A stretch of DNA of 64,000 nt from Chaetorhynchus papuensis (taxonomy: Eukaryota; Chordata; Aves; Passeriformes; Rhipiduridae): positions 59,497-123,496 of the forward strand of contig VWYX01000285.1 in NCBI GenBank assembly GCA_013396525.1. The letters are read 5' to 3'. The position numbers and the translations under genes were made by a program. The first letter of the stretch is position 1, and every line of letters starts with the position of its first letter. Positions 45,590 to 57,829 of this stretch are shown one piece after another. Below the pieces are notes generated by a model that saw only the letters and a program-made list of their open reading frames with translations, did no database searches and had not been told where the DNA came from.

Positions 45590-46020
45590 AAGACTCTCTC
45601 TCTAAAATTTCAGCCAGGTTAGATAAAGCACTCGGAGGCATTCCTTGTTTGAGATTTGCACTCTTGATGGAGGTGATAAAGTATAATGGGGCCTATCCAT
45701 GGTTAACAGTTTCGGTTCTAATTGTGGTTCGATTTTTGTTTGTTTGCTTTTCATCAGGGTTCTGGAAGACTGTTTTGGGGCAAAATATGTAAATGGAATC
45801 ACTCTATGCTATATTGCTTATCTCTCTCTTGTAAAATGCCTTTGTTTCCTGAGCTGGCAAGAGCAAAGGGATCAGTTGGATGTTGTTGGCCCAATCCTGA
45901 AGGATACAAATGGCTCACTGCAGTTTACAGAGCACCAGTATCTCCAGCTGATTTCAGTGGGCCTAATGATTTCCTTTCTTCACTGAGCACAGAAGATGAC
46001 AAGAACGATGAAATGTAGAA
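45590..46020. promoter_or_regulatory. weak candidate element with a fossil-repeat fragment
   Basis: Unique-looking sequence. The right half contains GGCCCAATCCTGAAGG (about 45888-45903) and ATTTCAGTGGGCC (45951-45963), two pieces in the order and orientation expected of the unnamed fossil repeat. Overlapping frames on the plus strand (104 and 95 codons) are not supported as genes. Confidence 0.25.
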
Positions 46021-46460
46021 CCAATCATGAATTCAGTTTCTTTCTTACATATTTTAAAAACTAAGTTAAAAAATCAAAACAAAGCAAAACAATACTTCAC
46101 CCCCTGCAATGAAAATTAAAACAGTTTCATACTCATATGTTTTTAGACTCCAGAAGTCCTTATATCTAAATTCTTTCCAGATAATGTCAAAAATAATGAT
46201 GTCAGTGTTTATATTGGCAACGGAAAGGTGCTCTTTATTTATTTCATACTATTCCCAGAGAGTTTCCAGGGATTTTATTTTTTTTTCTTCTAGTTAATAT
46301 TGTGGAGATTCTACCCTAACAAGATTCACGCGCTTTCTTCCCGCGTAAAAGGTTAAGGCATAAATAGGTAAATGGTGTGTTAACACAGAAGTTTAAAAAA
46401 AAAAAAAAAACAAACCAAAAAAAAAAAACCCCGGGAAATTCAGTGTGTTCTCAAGTGTGC
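46020..46460. other. AT-rich stretch with A-rich tract
   Basis: No gene is supported. A conspicuous A-rich tract, two poly-A runs separated by CAAACC, spans 46394-46430. The rest is AT-rich unique sequence. Confidence 0.55.
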
Positions 46461-46464
46461 AGTG

Positions 46465-46890
46465 GATCCACACCATGCAGCAAGTACATGTCGTGATTGG
46501 GTTTTTAAGAGACGTTCGCCTCCCCACTGACTGACAGGGCCTATTGATTTTTTAGGTTTCTGCCGTCATCAGTTTTCAGCCTCACAGCGGCCATATGTCG
46601 AGGTCAGGGCGCGCGGGGGCTCAGGCAGGCAGCCCTCGCCACAGCCAAAAGTGAAGGGCCGCTGAAAGAAAATCAATCATGTCATAAGTGGGAAGCATCA
46701 AAAATTTTCCCCCTGTATGGCCAGGGCCCATCAGGCTGTCTCCACTCCCGGCGAAGGTTAGGCATCTGTCAAGCCGGCCTAGGTGAAAAGTATTAGAAAT
46801 GCCAGTTAACCCGTGGTACGGCTGAGCGGAGCCGCGCCGCCTTTGTCTGCCCGGGGAATGTGGCAAGGTTAGCGCTTGCACTTAATTTTT
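46465..46890. promoter_or_regulatory. strong candidate conserved non-coding element, CpG-bearing
   Basis: About 425 bp, unusually rich in retained CpGs (GAGACGTTCGCC near 46509, TCGAGGTCAGGGCGCGCGGG near 46599, CTGAGCGGAGCCGCGCCGCC near 46822). It has TALE-type motifs: TGACAG at 46532-46537 and AATCAATCATGTCATAA at 46671-46687. The level base composition and lack of repeats make it stand out from its AT-rich surroundings. An 86-codon minus-strand frame (46621-46881) spans most of it, so a coding exon is a minor alternative, but I recognise no domain. Confidence 0.48.
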
Positions 46891-47159
46891 GAGACAGGGG
46901 AGCTCCCTCTGCTCCCCTGGTTGGTCTGCAGGGTGTGCTGGAGTGGTCCAGGTTTTGGGATGGTGAAAGGTGCTGTGTGCTCAGATGGGTCTGAAACTCA
47001 CCCGCTCGCGTGGATGCGGTGCTTCCTTTGGGAAGTCAGCACGAGGTGTTCATAAGTTCCCCAAATGTGGTTCTGACATGAAGCAGCACCACAGGAACGT
47101 GGCTTTTTGAGTAGAATGCATAAGTTTTCAATGCTTTGGGTTGTTATCCCCATCAGTGA

Positions 47160-47420
47160 TGAAATTATTTGCTCCTGCCCTGTGCAAATCTGGATGTTGT
47201 TTGACTCTTGTTTCAGAATATCTTCACTGGATTGACAGTAAATATTTCCATTGTTCCACTAATTGGGGAAAATCTATTTCATGCACTCTGTGAAAGTATA
47301 CTGCTGTGCTGTATGATTTTAATCTTTCTCCTCCTGTTCCATTTAAAATCCATACAATTAGATTGTGCAATTATGCTAAATAATCGATCTTCTGTATCTT
47401 GTTTGCCACTTACATGATGC
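47160..47420. promoter_or_regulatory. candidate conserved element
   Basis: AT-rich, repeat-free block with CCACTAATTGGGG near 47255, ATACAATTAGATTGTGCAAT (47352-47371) and CTAAATAATCGATC (47377-47390). Frames on both strands overlap and lack domains. Confidence 0.32.
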
Positions 47421-50377
47421 CTCTTGTGGAGAGGAAAACATATCTGAGTATGTCCACTAAATATGAAATACTGATTTGGTAATACACTGGGATATTTAAG
47501 ATTATGTTGGCCATCTTTCAAGCTTTCTGATTGCTGATCATGTGCCCTGAGGAATATTGCAGTAGGCTATGGATAATAGAGTGTGTGTGGATTTATTGTT
47601 AAGCAATTAGGCAAAAAGAGAAAACAAATTTATCAGGACAAGAATGGGGGCTTAGCTTCTTCAATTTTTTTTTTCTTAATTCTAGATAAAGAACAGTGTT
47701 ACTGTCAGTGAAGGCAAAATTGCTCATTTACTTTTGAAAAAAGCCCCCAAACATGTATTTTTCCATACTTGAAGCTGATTTGTATCCCATCTCCATGTGT
47801 AGGTCTCGTTGACTTAGCTGAAGAGAAATACTTGTTCTTGAGTGATGCTGCCCATTAAAGCTCCTGAGGGGGCTTTTCCTGGGAGGTTTTCCAGAGGGGC
47901 AGAGCAGGAGCAGAAGTCACTCCAAAGCTTGTCCTGTGTGCAGCAGATGATCCCAAGGAGATGCTGGGATGGGATCTGTGATTTAGACTTCAAGCTGGGC
48001 TGCAGCTCACAGCCTGAACGTTGCCTTTCGCTGCCTGACCCGAGCTGTATACTTCCTAATAAATATTTTAGCTCTCTACACTCCAGTGATTACGCTCTCC
48101 ATTGAATACAGATAAAAAGACAAAATGTTTCTTTAATCAGTACTGTGATGTGAGACCGTTAAGGTAATAGTGCTTGAAACTATTAGAATCTTGAGGATAT
48201 TGACTGGCTTGCTTTTGGCGTTGCAATTATAATTGTACTTTTGGGCTGTGTTGTATGGTTTTATAGTAGTTATTCTAACACAGAAGGCTTTCCTGCCCTG
48301 TCTGAGGTGTAGGGAGATACATAGTGGGAGGATTTTTGCAGTCCTGAGCTGCAGGTGCAGCTAGCAGATGACCTAATTGGGACTGATATCATTTGGTTTT
48401 AGAGTGTGCAAGGAAATCCAGGTCGTCCCTCTGGAAGCCACGGTGAATAAGCGTAGACAGATTTGAGGGGAAAAGACTGTTTGAAACGTTCCTCAAAGTG
48501 TATTTTAAGCTCTTGAAGTGTTACGGGGAAGACTGGTGACAAAAGTTATCCTTTGTGAGTTTAAGGCAGATCAGCTGCAAGTGGCCAAAGAAGTCTCCTC
48601 TCCACAGAAATGTATCCCCCATTCCCTGAGGAGTGAAGGCCTCCAGGTGTAGAGCTCTCCCAACTTCACCCACCAACACCAGTTATCCTGACCTGTAGAT
48701 GTAGGAAATTGCAGTCCAAAGAGAACCCACTCTGAGCTTCTGCTTGGCACCCACCAGGGAAAATCACCCCTTCATTGCTACATCCTGTAACAGACCACCA
48801 GAGCCTCTCTGGGGAGGACAAGCTGGACTCCTCCTGTGAACACACATTTTCACTGACTCCAGCAGGGTCGTTTCTACCAGTGTACACTTCCTTCTCACCT
48901 GTGGCAATGCACGGACATCGAAAGAGGATCAGGCACAGAAATTCTTAATACAGTGAGTTATGGACATCTAACTCAGAAGGTATCATAGATTGCATAAAAA
49001 AAGTTCAAGAACTGTCCTGTCTTTCTCTCTAAATCTCTTTTAGACATAGACGAAAATGACTTAAATGTGTTGTGTTAGGCATTTGTTTAGTTAAACTAAT
49101 GCCCATTGCAATATCAGCAGACACTGTGATTTGATGATGTATTTACATGACTCGGGACAAACCCTTTTTGCTGGCTTTCAGCCGGTACTTATTTCCAGTT
49201 ATTAAGGAAAAATAAGCAAGGATGGCAGCTAACATTTTAGAATTAACCTAGAATTGGTTCAGAAGCTGAGCCTCTGCTCTACTCACAGACAGTTGTGGGC
49301 ACTTTCCACCTGCAGCTCAAGAATTACCACGGTGTGGCTGAGCAGTGGAGTTTTGCATAGTGCAGGCCAGCACCTCCTGGGAGTTTTGATTTCTGACTTT
49401 TCTAACAGAGCAAAGCTGGTTTTGCCACTGAAAGGCTGCATTGAATGGGGTCTTTTTCAAGAAGAGTCTGATACACTGTACCGAAATAGTTGGCTCCTGG
49501 TCCCAGAGTATCATTCCAGGTACAGTATTTTTCTTCTCAAGTGAGAATTAAAGTGCTGGGATAACAAAAACCAAAAGTAATGCCTCAGAGTCATCTGGTA
49601 GCACTGACTGTGGCTCCTGGAAACGGTGGTGTGTGTGTATGTGCTGGTGTGTTTGTGCACACGTGTAGAACTTGCTGTTTGCTGCAGGTGGTTTTGTGCA
49701 GCCACAGCTGCTTGTTCATTGAGGATCTTTGTCCCCTTCCTAATTCTCTCCTGAGGGTTTGCCTTGGAAGATGGGCTGGTTCATGCCTCTGGCACTGCAC
49801 TCTGAGGCACCATGGAAGTGTTGTAATTGTTTATCAGCTGGAGGATGTTTCTGAAGAGTGAGAACCGGATCCCTCCCGCTGACATGGATGGGCTGCCTTG
49901 GCTCTCCATCCACCTGGTGTGGCTCTGAGGTGGCTTCTGATGGTTTTGCTTGGGCACAAGTGGGATGTTGGCCATGTTGCTTCACTCTGGCTGTCCCATT
50001 TCTCCTCTCACATCGTTTCTCTGCAGTCAGGACCGGTGTGTGGGCTGGGTTTGCCTGATGGGCACTCAGGAGCAGACTGTGAACAGCCCGCGCTGTTGAA
50101 CCCCAGGATGCTGCTGCAGAAGCATTTCCAGTGTTTACCCGGGGTTGCTGTCAGCTCTGCAGCTCCTGCTCACCCCAATCAATGTTTCCTTTCTTTCACT
50201 TTATTTCCTTCAGGGCTGGCATGTTGTAACACTGCAGTCTGTGGGAGCAGTGCTTTCCCTTGAGCTGAGAAATTCTTTCTCCCCCCAATTTCCTGGAAAT
50301 TCTAGACCTCCCCCTCTCTGCATCTGCTGCCATGACTGCGGCTCTTCTGTGCCTCAGCATCTCAGTTGTGTGGGCAG

Positions 50378-50461
50378 TCTTCCTTCCCCTTGTCTCCCTC
50401 TTCCATTTCCTTTCCTCCTTCCACTTCTACTGCCTTTTTTCTTTCCTTTTTCTCATTCTTG
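50378..50461 (+). repeat. polypyrimidine tract
   Basis: Over 80 bases with very few purines, made of irregular CTTCC and TTTCC blocks. Possible triplex-forming or splice-acceptor-like sequence, but no exon follows convincingly. Confidence 0.7.
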
Positions 50462-50631
50462 TCTGAAAAACATTGCTGCTGTATGTGCATGTTCCAAACT
50501 TCATTTCAGCCCTATTAAAACAATAAATCCTGATAGTTCCATAGAAGCTGTTCAAGATCTCTTGGGCCAAGAAAAAAAAAAAACCTTTTTAACAAAAAAA
50601 GTCCCTGAATACAGATTTACAAAGTACATTT

Positions 50632-50810
50632 CAGAACCATTATGGTCTTCTGGGTAAATAATTTTCATTTAAAAAAAATCTTTATAACACATATTTTAGA
50701 AGTGTTTTAAATATGATTTTTTTTATAGTAGACCGTGATGGGTTCTAAAGAGCCATTATGGTTTATCAGGGAAATCATATACTTCTTAAAAAAATTGTCT
50801 TTTAAATACT
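50632..50810. repeat. diverged local duplication, spacing 116 bp
   Basis: AGAACCATTATGGT (50632-50645) with following TCTGGGTAAATAAT and a poly-A stretch is echoed by AGAGCCATTATGGT (50748-50761) with following ATCAGGGAAATCAT and a poly-A stretch. The order of matching pieces is kept over about 50 bp. A weak but ordered match. Confidence 0.4.
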
Positions 50811-53679
50811 CATTCTTGAATTGTTGCAACTGTGATGCATTTCTAGCTTAGGGGATTTTTTTTTCCTGGGCTATTTTCCCCTCCTAATATAAAAGAAATG
50901 AACATTTTCACATGCCTGTCTCTATGGTAGTCTGGCTTAAATGATACACAGATTGGATGCTCCACCTTTAGTGTGCAATATGATTTTCTAAAACCATGCA
51001 CTCTTTTTTTGAGACTGCCCTGCCCCATTCCATGACATTAGCTACCTTGAAAGGGCTTGGTATAGTAGGTGATGTCATAGGCAGCATCTCCTGATTATTT
51101 TTGGCATTCACTGAGTGGAAGAGGCTGAGGAGGGACATCTCTGCATTGACAAATTATTCCCTCATAAGATGGGGTGTGGAGAGCCCCCATAACTTTTTCC
51201 AGAGTTTGGATGTTCGCCTGGGGGACTCTTCCAGCACTTCCTTGGTGTATGCAGACCATGTTATTCTTGTACTCTGAAATCCAGGAAGATTCAGGGAATG
51301 ACTGGAGGGTGCCTCTTCTCCAGCAGCCCGTTGTGAAGATCAAAGCAGGGATGGATATGTGTTCTGACTAAACCAGAAAATGTGATTTGAATGCAGATTC
51401 TAGGTGTTGCTTTCATTAGTCAGTGTGTCAGGGGAGGGACTGAGATGAGCTGAGGGGAAATGCTCCCAGGCAGTGGGGAGAGGAGGAAACACCTTCTAAG
51501 GACTGTGGTGAGATGTCCTCAATTATGCAGAGACCTTCAGGGAGGCCACTTCCTTCCCAGTCCTCCCCATTCCCCTGTGTGAGCACTGTGGTTTAGATGG
51601 GGTTTTCTGGAGAGTCAGACCTGGATCTCTGTATAACCATTTTCTTTCCTCCATCAGCTGGCTGAGATTAGGGGGTAACCCAACATCTCACCAGCCTTCT
51701 TGAATCTGTGTCACATCTTCATTGTCTGATTTAGTAAGGAAACAAAGGGCAAGGATCAAAGGAACTGTCAGTTTGGAACAAGTCCTTGCAGAGCTGGAGA
51801 GAAGGGGTGGTAATGCTTCCAAATTTTGATGGAATGAAGTGGAATTTGCAAAGAACTTGGAGAAAGTGAAATATTTGTACTATGGTCACACCTGGGAGCC
51901 CAGATGAGCATTGAGGTCCCAGCGTGGCAGATGCTTTCCAAGCAGAGAGCAGATGCTGCAGGTGTCCTGGCACTGGTGACTGCTGCATCTTCCCTGGTGC
52001 CATAACGAGGACTTGCAAAGTGTAAGATCAACACATGAAAAAATACAGAGAAACCCCGTAATCCATACAAGAATAACTCGTGGGAAAACCACACTACCTT
52101 AGTTTACAAGCAACTGTCTGTGAAATGAGATGATTGCCCATTATGTAATAGATCTGTGCAATAAAGCTAAGGTGTGTGCATTTGAAAGTTAATAAATGGA
52201 CTTATTGCAGACTGAGATGTTGATGGTATAATTGATAACTGGGTTAAAGGAAACTCGTTCTGAGAAGATGACTAGTTTTTTTTCAAGGATGTTGGATATT
52301 TGTAAAACTACAGAATATTATTCTTTCCAAATGCAAGTGTCAGCAGGACTGAAAAGAACTGATGGGTGATTAACTAAGGATGCAGGCACCAAAATACTAG
52401 AACAGAATACAAAGGTTTAATTAAAAATTCAATACAGTTTTTCAATCAGTGTAGAAGAAATCGTAAAACAACAGAAAAAACATCTGACATAATGTAAGAG
52501 CAGCATGTGTGCAAGCTACTTGAACTAACTGCTGTCAGCTTCAAAAGGACCTGTTCACAGCCATTTAGGAAACATGAGGAGGAGGATGATGCAGGCTCTG
52601 AGTTCTTATGGAATTAGAAAGGAGTTTCCAAAATGAAGTTCTGTAAAGCTGTAGATATATCAGCCAGTGCAAGGCTGGAACAGTCAGTTCATTTTTGGAA
52701 AGCTAAACTGAATTGTTGTGCAGCACAGTGAATAACTTTGAAATAATCAATTGTTGAGGTGGATGTCCAGGTAAATTAACATCAGATAATCTACAGTTCA
52801 TGAATGGCTTATTTATTTCAGTAGGTTCCTTTGACAGATTTGGCCAGGGGTGCAGAGCTCGAGCTTTGACTTTCATATTTGTCAGCTGAAAATTCAGTCT
52901 GTGTTGCCAGGTGGTTAATTTGGAGAGAACTGCTTTGGTGGTGCTAGCTGAGGGCTCTTTGGGGGTCCTGGTAGAGCTGTGGAGCTGCAGAGAAGCTGCA
53001 GCAATGTGTGAGCCTGTGTTTCTGTGGGCACATAGGAAATTGAAAAGAAGGCACAGTGTAGTAAGGAACACTCAAAGGGGACTCTCGTGGTAGGTGGGCA
53101 TGGGCAGAGAAAGCATCTGGCAAACTTCCTACAGCAACAGCCACAGCATTTGCTCTGTGGCCCAGCACCCTGACCTCATCTTGGCATCAACCCAATGCCA
53201 ACCAGAGTGAGCAGGAGGCTGTTGAGACTGGCTTTGGACCCATAAACAAAGCCTGGTAGCGTTTTCCAGGCAGTGGAGGGGAAGGAGCTGGGTATTCCAG
53301 CAGATTTCCTCTGCAGAAGGGTCAATTTGACCGTGTTCCCTCCTGAACATCATAAAACCAGTTATGCTGAGCGGAGTTTGTTTCAGCCCATGCCAGCTCT
53401 GGAGCTGTGGGAGTCATTTTAACTGGTATCAGGGGGTGTAAAGGACGGGGAATGGCATCTCTGTGAGGTCTAAGGATCAGTAGCAGGAGCACTTCTCATG
53501 GTTTGTTCTTGGACCCCAAAACGCTTTCCACTGGGAATGGGCAACCTGGATTTCACTGGCTGCATTCTCCTTTCCCATGGGGCCTCTCTGAGGGAGGCAG
53601 CAGTCAAACCACAAAGATTTTAATGTACCTGACAGAATTTCCATCGCACCAACCCATCTGGGAAATGCTCATGAAAGTA

Positions 53680-54120
53680 ACTTCCTAAAACACCGCTCGC
53701 GTCATCGGCAGCGACCGCGGCAGCTGAATTGCAGAGCAGCCACACTCCAAAGGGTTTTTTGTAAGCTGCTCCTGCCTCTGCAGACTAAACTATCACAATA
53801 AAATGTAAGGCAGGTAATTAATAATTGTGCCAGTGACCTTGAAAATTAATATTGTTTGTTATTCCTGTAAACAAACTGAGTTTCCTTTCCTTATTATATT
53901 TTGTATGGTAATTTGGCATAAACACTCCTTTTCACATAATTTCCCCAGTTGACTTTTGTCTCCTTGGTAATTTCCGGCTTTAATAAAGAAAACCTAATTA
54001 AGAAGGAGCTGTTGATTGGTTTGCTAGTGTAATTAACACAGGTGATGCTAATGAGTTTCAATGAAACCAATAGTTTATAGGGAAAAATAAAGAGTTGGGC
54101 TGCATATGGTGTGAGTGATA
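53680..54120. promoter_or_regulatory. strong candidate conserved non-coding element
   Basis: Begins with a CpG patch (CCGCTCGCGTCATCGGCAGC, 53693-53712). It then has TGACCTTGA at 53834-53842, a perfect extended nuclear-receptor half-site of the NR5A/ESRR type. A facing pair of forkhead-like sites follows, GTTTGTT (53854-53860) and GTAAACAAAC (53867-53876). Homeodomain cores are GGTAATTAATAATTG (53813-53827), CCTAATTAAG (53993-54002) and GTGTAATTAACAC (54028-54040, an exact 13-bp palindrome). There is no repeat, and the only frame (54127-53894, minus, 77 codons) has no domain. Confidence 0.5.
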
Positions 54121-55265
54121 TCTGCACTTTGGGAAGATATTATTGTGATTTTCAAGCCTCATGTGAGTGGTTTGTGAACATGGGCAGGGGAGATAAAATG
54201 TTTTATAAGATTCATTAGTGGTGTTAGACCAAGTTGAATAAGCTTCATGGCTTGGGTATATTAAAAATCAGGTTTTTTCTGACCCCATTAATAGCATGGA
54301 AAGTTTTATCTTCCTGTGGGAAGGAAGAAATGTTAACTTTCTGTGTTTTGTCGGTGGTAAATCCCCAGTGGAACTGCTGCAGTGTGTGTTGGGTCCTGGC
54401 TTGGGGGGGCTGAGCAGGTCACCAGCCTCCTGAGAGCTGGGAGGTCTGAGGGAACCCCACTGCCCCCCTTATCTCCCTACACAAAATAGAAAAGGCTGGG
54501 GATAAGGCTGTGCAAGGAGCCTTTTTCTGATTTCCTTGTTGTCAGCTCAGGCAGTTTCTCTCAATTATTTTTTTTTCTCCTCCTGACAATGAGGGCAGGA
54601 TTTTGCCCCACGTATTTAAGTCAATGCAGAATGTGAAATCTTTGTTAGCGTGGGTAAGTGGGATATTCTGAATTTCTGCTAGAGATACAAATGCTGCAAT
54701 ATCACGCTGCTGCTGTTTCTGTGTGGCACTTTCTTCAGGAGAAGACGTTTACTTTTGTAATAACATTGACAACGTTTTACAGTTGGTCGATGTTTCCAAG
54801 AGGCATTTGTTGATCCCTCATTTGCATAGCTTTTTGTTCTGCAAGGTGAAATATAGTTATGTTTTATATTCTGAAGGTATGCTCTTTTGTTCACTCCTGC
54901 CCTGCCTTTATATCTCCCTTTTATTTGGCTTGCCTTTTTCCCCCCTCTTTTTCTTTTCATTTTCCTCTCATTTTTCACCATGATGTAGTTAATTCTTTTT
55001 TTCAGCTCATGCTACACTTTGTCTTGTCTATTGCTATGTGACAGAAAAGCCAGAGACATTCCATGTCTGGCAGTACACCTCCAGGGACATCTTTTGAACT
55101 CTCATAATTTGTATTTATTGCCACCCACTTTGTAAGTTCACAGTTTAATTTGCCAGCAGTGGCAGTGTTAGGCCGACACAGTAAAACAAGATAACGTTAA
55201 AATGTCAGAACGAGAGGGGGCATGAATGATGCATTACTCACTGCTAGAACTTGCACTTGTCATGC
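54120..55265. other. non-coding stretch
   Basis: No gene is supported. A fossil-repeat-like piece (GGATTTTGCCCCACGTATTTAAGTCAATG, split over 54598-54626) is present. A pyrimidine-rich tract lies at 54939-54975. The remaining sequence is mixed and without distinct structure. Confidence 0.5.
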
Positions 55266-55269
55266 CTTT

Positions 55270-55475
55270 CCACCAAAGTGATGTTAACTACCTTTTGAGA
55301 GCCTTATCTGACTGGTATTACTCAGAAATAGGATCATTAGTTCACTGCTCTGATTAGAAGGTTGCTATGGTTGATTAACTCTTCTGGAACTGGGATCACG
55401 GTGGGAACATAACATGAATCACGCTGGATTATGCATCTAGAACTAATTTTATAATTATTTTCTGCATTTTTATAG
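55270..55475. promoter_or_regulatory. candidate conserved element
   Basis: Repeat-free block with GCTCTGATTAGAAGG near 55348, TTGATTAACTC near 55371 and GGATTATGCATCTAG near 55424. Several homeodomain and TALE-like cores are spaced evenly. No frame covers it. Confidence 0.32.
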
Positions 55476-57825
55476 TTGTTTACATATGTATTTCCTTAAT
55501 TCATTAGTGGGCTGGCAGGAGTGATAGCAGAGGGAAAAAATGGAGCACATTTTAATGGAAACATTCAAGGTAGATTTCAGCTGAGCTGTTTCTCCTTCAG
55601 CACAGAGTGCTAACGGTGACCTATTATGCAAATTGGAATAAAATCAGGAAAAACTGCAATTTGATGTGGTTTCTAGAGCTGCACAGATAGTGTTAGTTAG
55701 TGTTAGTTAAAGCCTCAGCAAAGAGTGACAGCCACAATCAGATCCTCGTGTCAGACGCAGAGAATGCATTTGCTGCAGAAAAGCCAGCCAGGGTGAGCGT
55801 AGGGGAATATCTGGGAGAGGAATGTCACAAGGACCATCTGAGGGTTGAGGCTGCTCTTCCTTAGTTCTTCTGAAGTGCTGTCTTGTGAATGATTCCCCAG
55901 ATTTGCAAAACGAGCAGACATTGACGTGCTGAAGGAAAAAAAAATTAAATAATAATAAAAACATTTTGTCACAGCAATGTTCTCATAACCAACGTAGGAG
56001 TTTATTTCTGAATGTTCTTTTTGCCCCTTCACTGTAGGGATTCCTTGGCCATTATGACTCCTGATACCATAACGGACAACAAACATTAGTGTTATGCTAA
56101 AAAAAAGAATATCCTTGTGATGTGGACATTAGCAAAGGTGCATTAGTAAGAATAATGTCTCCTAGCCCAGCAAGTACCTGGTCACAAGACAGCTCTTTAT
56201 AATTTCAGTGCTTCCTTCTGTATGCAAAGAGTTCTCTGCATCAGCCTATCTCGAGCAGGCAATTTCAGACAGAGTTCAGGCAATACACCTGAACACCTGA
56301 CTGAAATACCAAATCCTCTGCTGGCTTTATGCAAAATGGCTCTGATCCAGTCGTCTCTGTAGTCAAGGAGAGCTGGATCAGATCCTAAAAGATGAAGGGC
56401 CAAGAAGGATACAATTTAATTGAGTGAGTATCATGACTGATTCCTACAGTTACGTATCTGAGTAAAACAAGGAGGCTTTGGACATCAATTAGCTGGAAAA
56501 TGTGATTTGAAAAATACAATCACACTGTTGACAGGGACTTTGGAGAGTAGATTTTGGCTGCTGAGGAAGTGATTTTGCTTTAGTGATAAGAAATAAAGAT
56601 TCCTGTGTAGCAGAAACATGTTTCAATGAAGTTCAGACATCTTGAGGCAGAATTTAGTTGCCTTCTGCTGTAGACTGTGTGTGGGCACATTAGGGGTAAG
56701 TCCAAATTTTATATCCCTTACTCAGTTCATCCTCAGACAGTGATGAAAGAATTACTCAGACTTTGGTCGTGACTTCATGGGGACTGTTTACCAGAGGACA
56801 GTGCTCAGAAATGGATCATGGTTGGCAGTTAACTTTTTCATAGACAAGAATCCACCACTCTCCTTTCCTTGCTGGGTTTGAAATACAGCCTTGGCCTGAA
56901 CTGGGAGTTGCTGGTTCTCTTTTGGCTGCAACAAAATCAGTCACAGTGTAAATCAGTGTTGTGTGTCTGCAAAGGAGCTGCCGTTCCACAGGGTTTGTCT
57001 TACTAACACAAGCTCGAGAGATGGAAAAGCAGATGAAATTTCTACCTGTTGCCAAGTAGAAAGCCACAATTAAGGGGTGGTGCAGCCCATATTTTTAAGT
57101 GTTGTACTTAGAATAGGGATGGAGGGTGGCCCTGGTTTATAATTCTGGCACTACTAGTTTGAAGGTATTATTAGGAGCCTTTTCACTCCATTTGAGCAGG
57201 AGTATCTACACCAGCTTTATTTGCAAAGGAATTGAGCTCATATAATGCAGTTTGGAAGTATTTTTTGTCTTTATTCTTTTTTTCCTATAAATAAATAAAA
57301 TAGGTTCTATTTGGCTTTAAAAATATCCAGTCTGCCTTTTGGAAATGATGAAGTTGGCATGATCTGAAAAGACCTCTATTATTATTAAAATTAAATGAAT
57401 TTCTGAATGACAGTCTCACATTTCAGATGTGTTTTAAATAAGTGTTGAGAAAAGGCTGTAAGGGCAGAGCTGATCTGTTAGGCTGACAAGGCAGACCTGA
57501 AACTTTTTCTCATGATGACTGAAGGTTTTTCAGGGACCAGAAGATCTCTCTCTACAAAAAAAAATTCTCTTGCAAAAAAAAATTACTGCACCTGAATTAC
57601 CACACTGCTCTGCAGCCCCCCTCTCCCAGCTGCCTCTTGCTGCACTTTCTGCATCACCCAAGAATTCTCATGTCTTGAGTCATATGGAAAATGTAAGGGA
57701 ACAAAAAAGAAAGTATCACCAGTTTTTGCCTACCTTTTTTTGCTGTGAGCCAAGGCTTTTGCAGCACCATTAGGATGTAGATTATCATATTTAAAACCTG
57801 TGATGACACCATTGTACCCATCTGA
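55475..57825. other. non-coding stretch with small repeats
   Basis: No gene is supported. A 10-bp direct repeat (TGTTAGTTAG then TGTTAGTTAA) lies at 55690-55709. Short poly-A runs are at about 55939-55947 and 57557-57587. A 43-bp segment at 57313-57355 recurs at 58231-58273 and is listed separately. Frames at 55707-56086 and 56816-57067 have no domain. Confidence 0.5.
57313..57355 (+). repeat. 43-bp segment recurring about 0.9 kb downstream
   Basis: Begins GGCTTTAAAAATATCCAG and matches 58231-58273 at about 41 of 43 positions by eye. The two differences are A/C and A/G, near the right end. Flanks do not match, so the copy has defined limits. This is a dispersed small duplication rather than a known repeat family. 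Confidence 0.8.
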
Positions 57826-57829
57826 ATGA

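Larger units (their letters stand above)
47420..53675. other. long non-coding stretch with little structure
   Basis: No gene is supported across about 6 kb. Contents noted: AT-rich 48100-48260; GC-richer 48300-49000 and 49560-50450 with overlapping chance frames; a polypyrimidine tract at 50378-50461; a diverged local duplication at 50632/50748; AT-rich 52100-52540, including a repeat-free part at 52130-52260. The rest has no feature I can name. This is the least enhancer-like part of the right half. Confidence 0.5.

Noticed and set aside
49620..49670. GT-rich stretch considered as a Z-DNA microsatellite
   Set aside because: Too short and interrupted to call as more than a minor GT-rich patch.
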